NCBI RefSeq assembly: GCF_900497805.2
Contig: NW_020954688.1
Coordinates: 13,810-77,809 of the forward strand
Source of the DNA: Vombatus ursinus
Lineage: Eukaryota; Chordata; Mammalia; Diprotodontia; Vombatidae
Direction: 5' to 3'
Length of the DNA stretch: 64,000 nucleotides
In this document: piece by piece, positions 10,945 to 21,757 of the stretch
How the letters are laid out: each line of letters opens with the position of its first letter
Numbering within the stretch: position 1 is the first letter of the stretch
The notes under the pieces: model-generated
Seen by the model: the letters and a program-made list of their open reading frames with translations, nothing else
Database searches by the model: none
Told to the model about the DNA's origin: nothing
Program-made: the position numbers and the translations under genes

Positions 10945-11819
10945 AGGCATATAACATACAGAAACAAATAAACACAATAACCTAATGTTTGATCAACTCA
11001 AAGATGAAGCTATTGGGGCCAGAATTCATTATTCAATAAAAACTGTTGGAAAAACTTAAAAGTAGTCTGGCAGAAAGTAGTCATAGATCAACATTTCACA
11101 CCATATACCAAGATAAGCTCAAAATGGATATGTGATTTAGCCATGAAGGTTGACATAATAAGCAAATTAGTAGAACATGGAAGAAATTATCTGTCAGGTC
11201 TATGAAGAGGGAAAGAATTAATGACCAAAGAAAAGAAATATGTTTAAAGAGTTTAGATGTATAATTTTAATTACATAAAAATAAAAGGTTTTAGTGAGAA
11301 CAACCAATTCTGTTAGAACAAAATGAAAAGCAGGAAACTGGGGAAGTTAGTTTCTGTAATAAAGGAATTAGATATATAAGGAACTGAGCTACATTTATAC
11401 AAATCAGAGCCTTTCTGCAACTGATAAATGGTCAAAGAATATGAATAGACAGATCTCAGAGGAAGAAATCCAAGCTAGCAGTAGCTATATCAAAAAATAC
11501 TGAATCACTAATAATTAGATAAATGCAGATTAAGACAACACTGTAGTACCAATCTCACATCCATCAGATCACAAAAAAGAAAAATGACAAATGCTGGAGG
11601 GGCTATAGGAAAACAGGTACAGTGCTGATGGAGTTGTGAACTATTCCAATCAATTCTTGACCATACAAACTGCACTGCAGCTGTCATTAATATTACTGTA
11701 CCATTTAAAAATAGACATTCAGCTTTTCAATCAGTCAAAGTGGGAAAATGGAAAAAAAAAGTCAGATAGTGAGTTAGTATCATCTGGCACAGGGACTTAT
11801 TAGCTAATTTGCTAATTAG

Positions 11820-12395
11820 TCCTCTCTTTACACATAAGGAGAGGGTGGTGTTGTTAAGGTGCTTGAGTTAAGACCTCTAGCCCTAGGACCATATCTCTCC
11901 CCAGTCAAAAGACTCTGTCTCTAGCAATAACTCACTAGTGGGCCCAGAGAGGGAAACTATCTCTCCCTGTTACTATAACAAGCTGACCCTATAGAATTTC
12001 CCTTGTATAAACAGGACTATCTTGTACCAGCAGAATTGTCTTGTGCTGATTCCTAAAGTATCTGGTATGAATAGTACTACACAATCCAGGCATCAAGATA
12101 TATGTCCCCTCTTGTGGCTATCTTGTCTATCAGGACATTGACTGGAAACGGACAGGCTGGCCCTTATCACCTAATTAGCATACTTGGCTCCCATTCACTG
12201 ATTTTCTTCCATTTAAGCTTTAGTATCACTCCTGTTAGGTTGCAAGTTCCCTAAAAAAGCTTTGTCCACTATATATCATTACAATAAACTTTTTGCCACT
12301 TGACTGGAAGACTGCTTGAGTCCATGAATTCTTTCCAGGCAACTCTTCCCTGAACAGAGGTATTCTGGGGTTCCTGCATCCCTAAAACTGTATCA
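11820..12395 (+). mobile_element. LTR-like block (copy B)
   Basis: An unbroken noncoding block with a TTTAAGCTTTAG promoter-like region, AATAAA in ACAATAAACTTTTTG (near 12283) and a U5-like T/C-rich end. It resembles an ERV LTR in layout; I cannot define its ends or target duplication. Shared with about 61750-62305. Confidence 0.4.
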
Positions 12396-12399
12396 GTGT

Positions 12400-12965
12400 G
12401 GTGAATAAAATGAAACTGAGGCCAATCCAGGCATGTTTTTTCCATGGTAAGATGACCTTTTATTAATAGTTATGCATATAGCTGTTAATAAGTGGGCTTG
12501 ACTGGATTCCTTAGTTAGGACCCTGACCCAGATGGTGTAGAAAAACCCATTTTTATTAAGAAGCAGGAAATGAAGGGGCTAGGGTAGTTAAGAAGCCTTA
12601 TAAATGGCTGCCACTGGAGAAAGTGGGTTGGCCTTCAGGTGTGGCAGATCAGCACCCTCACAGACAATTACAGAATGTTAACTGCTTTAGAGGCCCCAAA
12701 TGCCTCTAGTAATCTTGGCTAGAAAATCAGAACCATCCCAATCAGGATCACCTAGGTTAGCTATCTCCTAGGGGAGGCCAAACCACCCCTATTTTTTACA
12801 AGGTGAAACAAGAGGAGGAGAACCCTTAGGGAAAGGCTTAGCTTAAAATGGTTTCTGTTTAGAGGTAAACAAAACTAGGGTCCTAGGTTAAACTGGCTAG
12901 CAAGCAAATGTCCTGGGGGCTAGGAGCAAGAGCCTTTTGACCCTTTTGACCATGTCTTCAAGGCA
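12400..12965 (-). mobile_element. Second LTR-like block, antisense (copy B)
   Basis: Read on the - strand there is ATTAATAAAAGG near 12460 and upstream G/C-richer text. Its position beside an oppositely oriented LTR-like block suggests an ERV fragment. Weak call; shared with 62310-62870. Confidence 0.3.
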
Positions 12966-13735
12966 ATTCAAACTAAGACCACTTTTGAATGAGGTGAGTT
13001 CTAGCAAATACTGAGGATTCCAAAAATCAAGGCAGCATAAATATTAATTACATTACAAAAATCAATACAATGGAAATAAGAGGTAATATTAATTTTTATC
13101 TCTCACAATGGTAAGAGAAAAAGAATGGACTGAACATTGGTGCTTTATGCTTGAATCAATTTGCTTTTATTCCACTGTTCCTCTTCTCTAATCTTCATGA
13201 CCAAAAAGATGGATTACTAGATTTTCTCCTTTCTTCAACATCTCTCCAAAATCTCCTTCATGAGAATTATGCACCAGAGATAAAATAATTTACACTATGG
13301 CAATAAGATAAGAAACCAAGAATCCTAATGAAGTAACAAGCTAAAACATTAACTGCAGAGAAAGCTAACCACTAATCTTAATGCTAATTTAGCACCCATT
13401 TCCTCATCAGCCTTTGTGCCCTGATGGATGGTACCACTAGACACATAGGCTTGTACTTTGAGATCCACAGAGTTCCCTTGCTGTTGCCATTTGTTGTCTC
13501 TGCCATCACACCTCCTGTCCCTTCCCTCATCCCACCATTTTGTGGCAATAGGAAACGGAAATGCCCTTTCCTATGTGGAGGAGGTGGAGATATAGAAAAG
13601 TTGAAATGCGCTGTGCCTGGGAGAGTAGTGTATTGCACTGTGCTGCCACAGTGCTCAACAAAATTAAAGAAGGGAACTGAGGCAAAATTTGCGTTCATGT
13701 GTGTGTGAGTGTGTGTGTGGGGGGGGGAGGGGGTT
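12965..13735. other. Unassigned duplicated sequence
   Basis: It contains two overlapping open frames of about 100 codons on opposite strands (13384-13708). Neither is preserved as such in the 93-94% similar copy at 63290-63700, and neither resembles a known protein, so I do not call a gene. Ends in a GT tract near 13700. Confidence 0.5.
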
Positions 13736-13815
13736 GTTGTTGTTTGTCCTTCATTGTCAAAGAGGACTGTGACATCAGGGAGGTGATGTCATGAAATACA
13801 AAGCTAATAATGGCT
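13735..13815 (-). repeat. RTE 3'-tail fragment (RTE-derived SINE-like)
   Basis: TTGTCCTTCATTGTCAAAGA then GGACTGTGACATCAGGGAGG is the reverse complement of the marsupial RTE tail, also seen at 15000. It is shared with 63645-63720. Confidence 0.75.
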
Positions 13816-13924
13816 AGCCAACACCAGATCTTTTTGATGGTTACCACTTTATAATATAATTTCAGACACGCTTTGGCTAATCTACCTCAAGAAAAATGAC
13901 TTAACAATCACTACCACCACTACC

Positions 13925-14545
13925 ACCATGAGTTTCTCTATTAGTTCAATGGTCTTACTTTTGATTTTATTAATCTTTCCTTTAATTTTCAGGATTTCCA
14001 ACATAATGTTTAATTGGGGCTTTAAAACTTTTTTTATCTTTTTTTTAATTAACACACCTAATTCATTGATCTGTTCTTTTTCTATTTTATTGATGTAAAC
14101 ATTTAGAGATATAAAATTTCCCCTAAGTTCTGCTTTGCCTATATCCCATAAATTTAGTCATGTTGTCTCATTGTTGATGAAATTATTGGCTGTTTCTATG
14201 ATTTGTTCTTTGACCCATTCATTCTTTAGGATTAAATTATTTACTTTCCAATTAGTTTTTAATCTATGTTTCCATGGCCCTTTATTAAATGTAATTTTAT
14301 TGTATTATGATCCAAAAAGAATGCATTTATATCTTTCCTTTTCTGCATTTGGGTGAGAGATTTTTTTGATCAATTTTTGTGTAGGTGCCATGACCTGCTT
14401 AGAAAAAGAAAAAGATATATTCCTTTTTATTCCCATTCAGTTTTCTCCAGAGGTCTATCCTACCTAAGTATTCCAAAATTCTATTTATCTCCTTAACTTC
14501 TTTGTTTATTATTTTTTTTAAGATAGATTTATCTAGTTCTTAGAG
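13925..14545 (-). repeat. L1 LINE fragment, antisense
   Basis: The reverse complement gives an L1 ORF2 segment between endonuclease and reverse transcriptase (text around CAATTCATTGATCTGTTCTTT on the + strand). The duplication copy is visible from 63830 to the window end. Confidence 0.8.
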
Positions 14546-14624
14546 AGGAAAGGATTTGAGAATTTTCTGCAAAGAAATCACAAATGAATTTTGTGATTTC
14601 AAAAGCTTTTGAGATCATCAAATA

Positions 14625-14993
14625 ACATAGAGGGAAAAGCGAAGGCCCACAATACAGCCTTGGAGAGCATCCGTATTTAGCAGGCTCATCCTGGATAAAT
14701 ATCCAGCAAAGAATACTGATAAATGATGGTCAGACAAATAGGAGAACCAGAAGAAAACAGCATCATTAAAACCTACAGAAAGGAGAATATCAAGGGGAAG
14801 AGGTGATTAAAAGTTTTAAGGCTCTCATGAGGTCAAGGGTATAATTGCTGTGTGTATAGTTCAGGTGGCATGGAGGAATATTAGCAAGTGTATTGAAATG
14901 TGACTGAAGCAATTAAATGTGGTGATAAGAGATCATTATATCTGGAGAGGGAAATTTCAGTTGAATAATGAGGTCAATAGCCAGATTACTGGT
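14625..14993 (-). repeat. L2 LINE fragment, left part
   Basis: Antisense L2 reverse transcriptase text (CAGCCTTGGAGAGCATCC and following). Interrupted by an RTE copy; L2 resumes at about 15657. Confidence 0.75.
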
Positions 14994-15656
14994 TGGTCTG
15001 GTTGTTGTCCTTCATTGTCAAAGAGGACCAAAATGACTTCTCTATGTTAGAGTCAAGTTACAGTGTGTTCAGCTGGCTGATCAGACCAATATGAGCTCAA
15101 AATGCTCTAGCACACATCAGGCATAAATAGTCCATGTGAACAGTTGGGGTGTATTCTCTAAATTTACACATCTCACATTTCTTTTGAGCTACTGCTATTC
15201 TATTTTGCTTATAGAGCACAATGTCTTCTTTCATGTGGGCATGCCATCCTGGGTGATCCTTTGTCAACATCTCCCAGGCCACACAATCCATTCCAAAGTT
15301 CTTCAGAGTGTGCTAGTATTATTTCTTCTGACCATCATGTGAATGCTTTTCTTGCAAAAGTTCTCTGTAAAATAGTCTTCTGGGCAAGGGTATGTTTGGC
15401 AACCAAACAATATGTCCATCCCATGGGAGTTGCACTCTCTGTAGTAGAGTTTGAAGGCTTGGCAGTTTAACCCTTACAAAGGACTTCAGTGTCCTTATCT
15501 GGCCAGAAGATGTTCAGAATCTTCCTAAGACAATTCAAATGGAAGTGATTCAGCTTCCTGGCATGGCACTGGTATACTGTCCAGGTTTCACAGGCAAAGA
15601 GCAATGAGGTCAACAGAAGGTCTACAGAGCCATTTTGCTGACCTCATTGTTTTATA
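14994..15656 (-). repeat. RTE/BovB-clade LINE, 5'-truncated
   Basis: The - strand holds the 3' tail (from GGTTGTTGTCCTTCATTGTC) and broken C-terminal ORF text, including MLTKDHPGWHAHMKEDIVLY and EYTPTVHMDYLCLMCARAF. An AGCCAGATTA/AGCCAGATCA pair flanks it, a probable target duplication inside L2. Confidence 0.85.
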
Positions 15657-15760
15657 AGCCAGATCATAGAGACTTAAGAAGAGAATGAGAACAAAGTAAG
15701 TGGAAGCACATATAGACAACCTTCTGAATTTAGCCAAAAGTCATAGGGATCTATGCGGTG
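15657..15760 (-). repeat. L2 LINE fragment, right part
   Basis: Continues the L2 interrupted at 14993: GAGACTTAAGAAGAGAATGAG matches the same antisense L2 region. Confidence 0.65.
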
Positions 15761-16199
15761 AAACATTTTTTAACTCAATAATTTTAATAAAGAAATAGAT
15801 GGTAGGCTTATTAAGCATTCAGATAGAAATCTGGGAAGGAAATCTAGCAAAATGAATTACATTAATCTAGAAAATTCAAATTTGAGTCTAGCAAAATTAA
15901 AAAACATCCTCACAGGGGAGAATTGTGGGCCAAATAAGAAGAAAATTGAAATTTAATAAAAATAGATGTAAATTTTTATGTGCGTCCAAAAATAAATTTT
16001 GTGAGTGCAAAATAGTTAATGAATGACTAGCCAGTGGTTTGTAAAGGATCTGAGTGTTTTGCATGTTCCACATGAGTAAAACAAGTGATATGACAGACCT
16101 AAAAGTTAATGCCATTTAGGTTACACAAGAGATAAATAATGTTTGTGAACAAGAGAGTAATTTCTCTTTTATTTTGTTTTGGTAAGAACTCATTTGGCA
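15761..16199. other. Unassigned AT-rich sequence
   Basis: No gene or clear repeat recognised. A 72-codon - strand frame here has no recognisable motif. Confidence 0.5.
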
Positions 16200-16575
16200 A
16201 GCTGTCTTAGGTTTTGAGTGCCACTTTTAAATAAGCTGGATAACATCCAGAGAAGATAACCAGAATGATAAAAAAGCTTTAAGTTTATGTCATTTCAATA
16301 TTGGTTGAAGAACTGGGAATATTTAGTGTGGAGAAGGGAGGGGAGGTGGGGTTAGAAGAAACATATGATAACAGTTTTCAAGCATTTGAAGGGCTGTCAC
16401 ATTGAAAAGGGATTGGGATTATTTAGTTTGGACCTAGGTGGAAATTTCAAAGAAGTAGACTTAAACTTGATATAAATAACAAGTTTCCTAAAAATTAGAG
16501 CTATGCAAAGATGGAATTGGATGCCTTAGGAAGTAGTGATTGTCCCCTACTAAAACTTTTCAAACAAAGTAGAGA
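16200..16575 (+). repeat. CR1/L3-clade LINE 3' fragment
   Basis: GTTTTCAAGCATTTGAAGGG, CTAAAAATTAGAGCTATGCA and CTTAGGAAGTAGTGATTG follow the conserved 3' ORF of CR1/L3 elements. Old and broken. Confidence 0.65.
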
Positions 16576-16643
16576 TGGAACTTCTTTGTTGTTTTCAGGG
16601 AATATACTTTGTCAAGTGTTTTGTTAATTTGGTGTTTGTTGAA

Positions 16644-16646
<3 letters not shown>

Positions 16647-16692
<46 letters not shown>
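16647..16692. repeat. (TG)n microsatellite
   Basis: About 22 TG units at the edge of a SINE; the source of the poly Cys-Val frame. Confidence 0.95.
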
Positions 16693-16694
<2 letters not shown>

Positions 16695-16822
16695 GCAGCT
16701 GGGGTTAAGCGACTTACCCTGAGTCACTCACCTATTGTTATGTGTCTGAAGCTGCATTTGAACTCAGGTCCTCCTGCCACCAGGGCCAGTGCTTTACCCA
16801 CTTGCACCACCTAGCTGCCCCC
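16693..16822 (-). repeat. Marsupial tRNA-derived SINE
   Basis: Antisense; ends CACCACCTAGCTGCCCC. The middle has the AACTCAGGTCCTCCTG block. Confidence 0.9.
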
Positions 16823-18284
16823 TAAAGGTCTGTTTTTTTAAAAGCAAAATGAACCAATAAAAACATTTCAAAGAAAGTAACTTAATTACCTCTATTGCTT
16901 TGAATGCATTACTTTCCAAATTCTCAGAAATTTCCTAGTAGATCCAGAAACATAAAATTTTAGCGTGGAAAGGAACGTCTAGTTCAGTCTTTCATTTCTG
17001 AGATAAAGAGACCAAGGTTCCAAGAAGACAAACACCTTTCTCCAGACCACACAGGTAGATAGAGTCAGAGCTATGACCTCCCCACCCCCATCCAAACCTG
17101 TTATTCCCAAGATAGTGTTCTTTTAATTCAATCTGGGTTCTAGAATTCTTCCCTAATTAATGGGAAGTGGGTGATGTAATATTTTGACCTCACTCTGTGG
17201 AATCACATCACACTCACGTCTCTTCTTCCCCGCCCTTCACTCGCAACCTCTTTATGCATCACCCTGACAGTACCATTTATCTAGACACTTAGATGGAGTT
17301 AGGACAGGAGAGGTCCATCTAATGACTTCAATAATACATTCTGCTTCTCAACAGCAGCTCTGGTACTGGGTTTTTACATTAACCTCTCAGATTTTTCTCT
17401 AACTAGATAGAAAACAGATGTTCACCTATTATCTTACTGATTCTTTTAGTATCAGTTTTAATTTCTTTTAAAATTACTTTGATTGTGTGTAATCCTAGTT
17501 TTTACATTGATAAGGAACAGAGCACTTTGATCATTTTCCTGAGAGTTTGTTACATTTTTTCTCTGCATTTATCACTGGTTTGGCCTTTGGGAATAGTTGT
17601 TAACATCTCCAATTTTCATTACAGAAAATCAACCTCTAGCTATTTTTTTCCTTTGAAAGAACTGGAGGTAAGTACCACAATACTTAATTGTCTCATGCAG
17701 CTGAATGTAGAAATGGCCAAATTCCATTTTAAACAAAAATGTCTAGGCTAGGATTTGAGTAGGCAAAGGGGAAGATAGATGCCTATTGAAGGTGGGAGAA
17801 ATGATATGAAGAAATCACTCATCATTGACAATATTTTTCCATGTTGTGAGGAAATTTAACAGTACGCACATATAATTAAAGAATGTAAGCAGTAAAAGGA
17901 TTCTGAAATTTGATATAAGTCAAGCTTCATTTTTTATAGATGAAGAAATTCATAGATGAAGTAAAGATCAGCTGAGAAATATATAACCTCATGGGTAAAA
18001 ATATCATAGATGAATATATTTTTAAAGATTCATCCAAAGACACATGAATTTCTGTGAATATGAAAATGTTTTTGTGGCTACAAGTCATTCTTCTAACTTG
18101 AAGGTACTTCATAATTTATATATTCATCAGCCTGAATTAAAGCATCATTTTTATGCCTATAGGATTATATTCTGAAGTAGCAAATTAGAAAATTCTGTGA
18201 AATAACTAATTTCAACATACAAATTGCCTCACTTTGAAATCAAGGGAGTTTAGAGACTATTTTATTATTTATTTATCTATTTTT
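16823..18284. other. Mostly unassigned; small ancient repeat scraps
   Basis: 16950-17090 has old interspersed-repeat text (a Rep-like 'pair with lymph-node' style string is not present; instead GGAAAGGAACGTCTAGTTCA then CAGACCACACAGGTAGATAG), suggesting a CR1 or MIR-class remnant. 17150-17300 is less AT-rich. The remainder shows nothing I recognise, including the 90-codon + frame at 17479. Confidence 0.4.
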
Positions 18285-18286
18285 GA

Positions 18287-18408
18287 AAGGCAATCAGAGT
18301 TAAATGATGTGCCTGTTGTTACATAGCTAGTAAGTGAGGTCAGATTTGAATTCAGGTCCTCCTGACTCCAGGGCCAGTGCTCTATCCACTGTACCTCCTT
18401 GGTGCCCA
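18287..18408 (-). repeat. Marsupial tRNA-derived SINE
   Basis: Antisense; contains TTGAATTCAGGTCCTCCTGA and the head TATCCACTGTACC. Confidence 0.85.
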
Positions 18409-19195
18409 TTGTAAGAGATCATTGTAAACCAAACTCATTTTTTTCTGTACTATTAATTCTATTTCACAATTCTCAGAGGGTTAGTCAAAAGAAGCAGAGA
18501 GCTATATTCACTTTTTCCCGTGACAACCTTTAAAATTATAATGTCAATCAGTTTAGAGCAGTTCAATATAAGGTAAAAATAGTTTTAATTCAATTTGATC
18601 CAATCTGATTTTATTCAATTAAAGCATATCTGTTATGCAAGGCACTTCCTTAAGTACTGCTGCTCAAAAAGAGGAAAGAGGCCCAAGAATCTTAAATTCA
18701 AATAGAGAAGATAGGACAGAAATAAATATGATACAAAGCAAAACGTGATAAACACATCAGATCCAAAGAACCTGGAAAGAAAAAGATCCCCTTCAATTAG
18801 TGGGATCAGGGAAAGATGAATAGAATATTTTAAACTGTAGCTAGAGTTCAGAGGAACCATACGATTTTCATAGGCAGAAACTATGGTATAGTGGGGGAAA
18901 AATAATGAATCAGAGATTCCAGAGGATCTATGTTTGAAATATAATTTTGCTGTATTTCCTGTGTAGCTATGGACAAATTAATAACATTCTCTTTGATAAT
19001 TCCATAATTTTAAAAATAAAGTGATTAAAATGGATGATTTGAAAGGTCCCTTCAGGTACTAAATACTATGTCCTATAGGGAAGGGTACATTCCTGGCACA
19101 TGGTCTATCATGAACAAATACACATTCACAGAAAAAGCTAAAAATGCTTGGACAGTGACAAAGAGTCCAGTGAGTTGGGTTGAGAGAACTAGGAG
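18409..19195. other. Unassigned, with a probable L2 3' scrap
   Basis: 18610-18720 resembles an antisense L2 3' end (GTTATGCAAGGCACTTCCTT). No gene seen. Confidence 0.4.
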
Positions 19196-19490
19196 TATCT
19201 GTCTCCTAGGTAGTGTAGTAATAGAGCGCTTGACCTGGAGTCAGAAAGACCTAAGTTTAAATGTGACCTCACACACTTACGAGATGTATGTCCCTGGGCA
19301 AGTCCCTTATCCGCTGTCTACCTCAGTTTCTTCAAATAAGGATAATAGGGATAATAAAAGCACCTACTTCTTAAGGTGGTTGTGATGATCAAAGGAAGTA
19401 TTTGTATCTCATATCATTTTATAAAGTGCTTAGCATAGTGAATGATACAAAGTAGGTGCTTAATAAATGCTTATGTACTTTCTTCTTGAG
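19196..19490 (+). repeat. MIR-like CORE-SINE
   Basis: tRNA-like head (AGAGCGCTTGACCTGGAGTC), CORE (CCTGGGCAAGTCCCTTATCC, CTCAGTTTCTTCA), then an L2-like tail with GTGCTTAATAAATGCTTATG. Confidence 0.85.
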
Positions 19491-19644
19491 ATGTCATTCC
19501 CCTGCCCCCAATTTTAAATTTTGACTTCATAGATATGTAAAGAATTGCTGTCAACATGAACAGATCTTATAAGACTCTAGTATATGTGAGCTACTATCTC
19601 CCTAGTACACTTCTGCCTACCAGGGGATTGGTTTTTAACATATT

Positions 19645-20430
19645 TTAGTTAGTCAATCAGCAAGAATTTATTATTTATTATTTATTTACTATGTGTCACT
19701 CACCATGCTAAGCTGGGGATACAAAGAAAGGCAAAAATAGCTTTTGTCCTCAAGAAGCTCACATTGTAATGTGGGAGATAACATGCAAATAACTAGGCAT
19801 ATACAGCAGTAGATGTAGTAGAAAAGAGTAACAGACTCTCAGAAAGGAAGGAAGTAGCAACTGGGGAGAACTGAGAAAGGCTGAGTCTTGGAGGAAGCTA
19901 GAGAAACTAAGAGGTAGGAAGTTAGGAGAGAGACTATTCCAGGCATGGGGGATAGTCAGCGTAAAGACATGGAGAAAGGAGAAGGACTACTGTGTGTGAA
20001 GAATAACATCTAGGACAAATTATCTGGGTTGAGGGAATTAAAGTGTAAGAAGATTAGAAAGGTAGAAAAGCACTAGGTCATGAAAAGCCTTAAATACTAA
20101 ACAGAAGATTTTTTGTTTTCATTTTGTCATGGAGGAAATAGGAAGACACTGGAGTTTACAGAGTAGGAGGTTACTTGGTCAGACCTAAGCTTTAGGAAAA
20201 TCACTTTGTCAGTTGAATGGAGGATAAATTAGAGTAGGGAGAGGTTTGTGGCAGGAGGACCAATTTGAGGCTATTGCAGTACTTCAGGTGAACATCTAGA
20301 AAAGGAAATGATAATGGCTTCAGTGAGTATGTTGAGTGATGGAGAGAATGGGTCCTATATAAGAGATGTTATGAAAGTGGAAACTCCAAGATTTGGCATT
20401 GTGCTGTAAATAATCTGGCAGAATCCCAGG
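19645..20430 (-). repeat. L2 LINE 3' fragment, antisense
   Basis: Follows the antisense L2 order: 3' end (CACCATGCTAAGCTGGGGAT), CATTCCAGGCATGGGGGAT-like text, TCAGACCTAAGCTTTAGGAA and AGGCTATTGCAGTACTTCAG. It stops about 250 bp before the OR pseudogene ATG. Confidence 0.85.
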
Positions 20431-20657
20431 ATTTGAAAATCACTGAAGATGATAATTTTCTACCCAAATAGATCTATCTTTAGGTTCAAGTTAGAGCATC
20501 TGTACCATAGATTGATGATGAGAGTCTCTTCTGTTAGCAAAAATACATCTTTACTTCCATCAGAACACTCTATAGTGTATCTTTTTCCTTCACTAATAGA
20601 TGATCTATCATTTATGTATAAAGGACAGAATATAAAATCCTTTGTTGTTTCAGTTGT

Positions 20658-20673
20658 TTTTAATCTTCCCTAG
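20658..20673 (+). promoter_or_regulatory. Probable splice acceptor before OR pseudogene coding exon
   Basis: A pyrimidine-rich run ending in CTTCCCTAG sits ten bases before the ATG. OR genes usually have one or more noncoding exons upstream spliced to a single coding exon; the upstream exon is not recognisable here. Confidence 0.5.
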
Positions 20674-20683
20674 GTGAGATGAC

Positions 20684-21640
20684 ATGAAGCAAACAATGCA
20701 GTTGGAGAATCAAACTTTTGGGACTAATTTCATCCTGTTGGGGCTCTTTAGCCAAAGCAAATACTCTACTCTCTTCTACTCATTGATATTCATTATTTTT
20801 GTAGTAGCTCTGGCTGGGAATGCGACTTTGGTTTTATTGATTCAAAGTGATCGCCACCTCCACACTGCCATGTACTTCTTTATCAGCCAGCTTTCCCTCA
20901 TGGATATGATGTATATCAGTGTCACTGTGCCCAAGATGCTGTAGGATCAGGTGACTGGGATTCATAACATTTCAGCCCCAAGCTGTGGGATCCAGATGTT
21001 CTTTTATGTAACACTTGGGGGAGCAGAATTCTTCCTTTTGGGAGCCATGTCCTATGACAGGTATGTGGCCATTTGTCACCCTCTCCGCTATCACATCTTC
21101 ATGAACCATAGAGTTTGCATACTCTTTGCAATTGTCTGCTGGTTTTTGGGCTCCATTGATGGTTTCACACTCACCCCTATCACCATGAACTTCCTATTTT
21201 GTAAATCCCGAAAGATCCAGCAATTCTTCTGCGAGGTTCTTGCCTTGTTGAAAATCTCCTGCTCTGAAACCTCACTCTATGAGAGTGTCATGTATGTGTG
21301 CTGTGTCCTTATGCTCCTCATCCCTCTCATAGTTATTTTAAACTCTTACTCCCTTATTCTCCTCACAGTCTATAGGATGAATTCAGCTACTGGTCGGAGG
21401 AAAGCATTTGTCACATGTTCCTCCCACGTAACTGTTGTTGTTCTCTTTTATGGAGCTGCTGTTTATAACTACATGCTCCCAGCTTCTTATCGTACTGCTG
21501 AAAAGGATATGATGGTGTCTGTCTTTTACACTATCCTAACACCTGTTATAAACCCTCTCATCTACAGTATCAGGAATAAAGATGTCACAGCAGCTTTGAA
21601 GAAAATGTTACGGGGAGGGGGAGCTCAGTGTCACAGATAG
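20684..21640 (+). pseudogene. OR2T-like: OR2T-like olfactory receptor pseudogene (one nonsense codon, SINE-derived C-terminus)
   Basis: Seven-transmembrane odorant receptor of class II, broken. From the ATG at 20684 the frame carries an N-terminal glycosylation site (NQT, residues 9-11), TM1 with GN (45-46), LHTAMYFF (59-66; family norm LHTPMYFF) and VPKML, then a TAG at codon 87 (20942-20944). Downstream the same frame is open for 231 codons with the conserved Cys at 101, [11 protein letters not shown] (DRY motif), the second extracellular loop cysteines, FVTCSSH and [13 protein letters not shown]. No frameshift is needed. The last residues (GGGAQCHR) and the terminal stop are read from a SINE starting near 21611. 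The OR2T-like calls rest on [16 protein letters not shown] and [12 protein letters not shown]. Just before the ATG, TTTTAATCTTCCCTAG (ending 20673) looks like the splice acceptor usual ahead of an OR coding exon. A stop this early removes TM3-TM7, so a working receptor is unlikely. A polymorphic stop or sequencing error cannot be excluded. Confidence 0.93.
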
Positions 21641-21757
21641 AGCACTGACCCTGGAGTCAGGAGGCTCTCAGTGGAAATCCAGCCTCAGACACATAACACT
21701 CACTAACTGTGTGACCCTGAGCAAGCCAAACCCATTGCCTAGCCAAAACAAAAAATT
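21611..21757 (+). repeat. Marsupial tRNA-derived SINE at the 3' end of the OR pseudogene
   Basis: The head GGGGAGCTCAGTGTCACAGA then TAGAGCACTGACCCTGGAGT, through TAACTGTGTGACCCTGAGCA, ends in an A-rich tail. The OR frame runs straight into the head and stops at its TAG (21638-21640). Confidence 0.9.

Larger units (their letters stand above)
7281..11745 (+). repeat. L1 LINE, long broken copy (copy B)
   Basis: Sense +. An upstream G/A-rich L1 region (7281-8150) is followed by ORF2 pieces: NHNAIKLHSIKDL-type, a QNLGMQPK-like block, [20 protein letters not shown] (the SPGPDGF region before the reverse transcriptase core), DAKKRFDKTQHPF, SEYRIQ and 3' ORF2. Many breaks, no long open frame. A SINE interrupts it at 10692-10944 and CA tracts interrupt it at 9015 and 10267. 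The matching copy in the second duplication has the same order. Confidence 0.85.
5325..14105 (+). repeat. Segmental duplication, copy B
   Basis: Direct repeat of 54485-64000. Order is conserved throughout: GAAGCTTTAGAGG block, solo LTR, SINE pair, L1 with nested SINE, LTR-like blocks, RTE tail, antisense L1. A hand count over about 205 bases near 9197/59042 gave 12 differences (about 94% identity). The copies differ by discrete insertions or deletions, listed separately. Confidence 0.95.

Noticed and set aside
13384-13708. Overlapping frames of about 100 codons on both strands
   Set aside because: Not conserved in length or frame in the 94% similar copy at 63333-63750. No recognisable domain or codon pattern.
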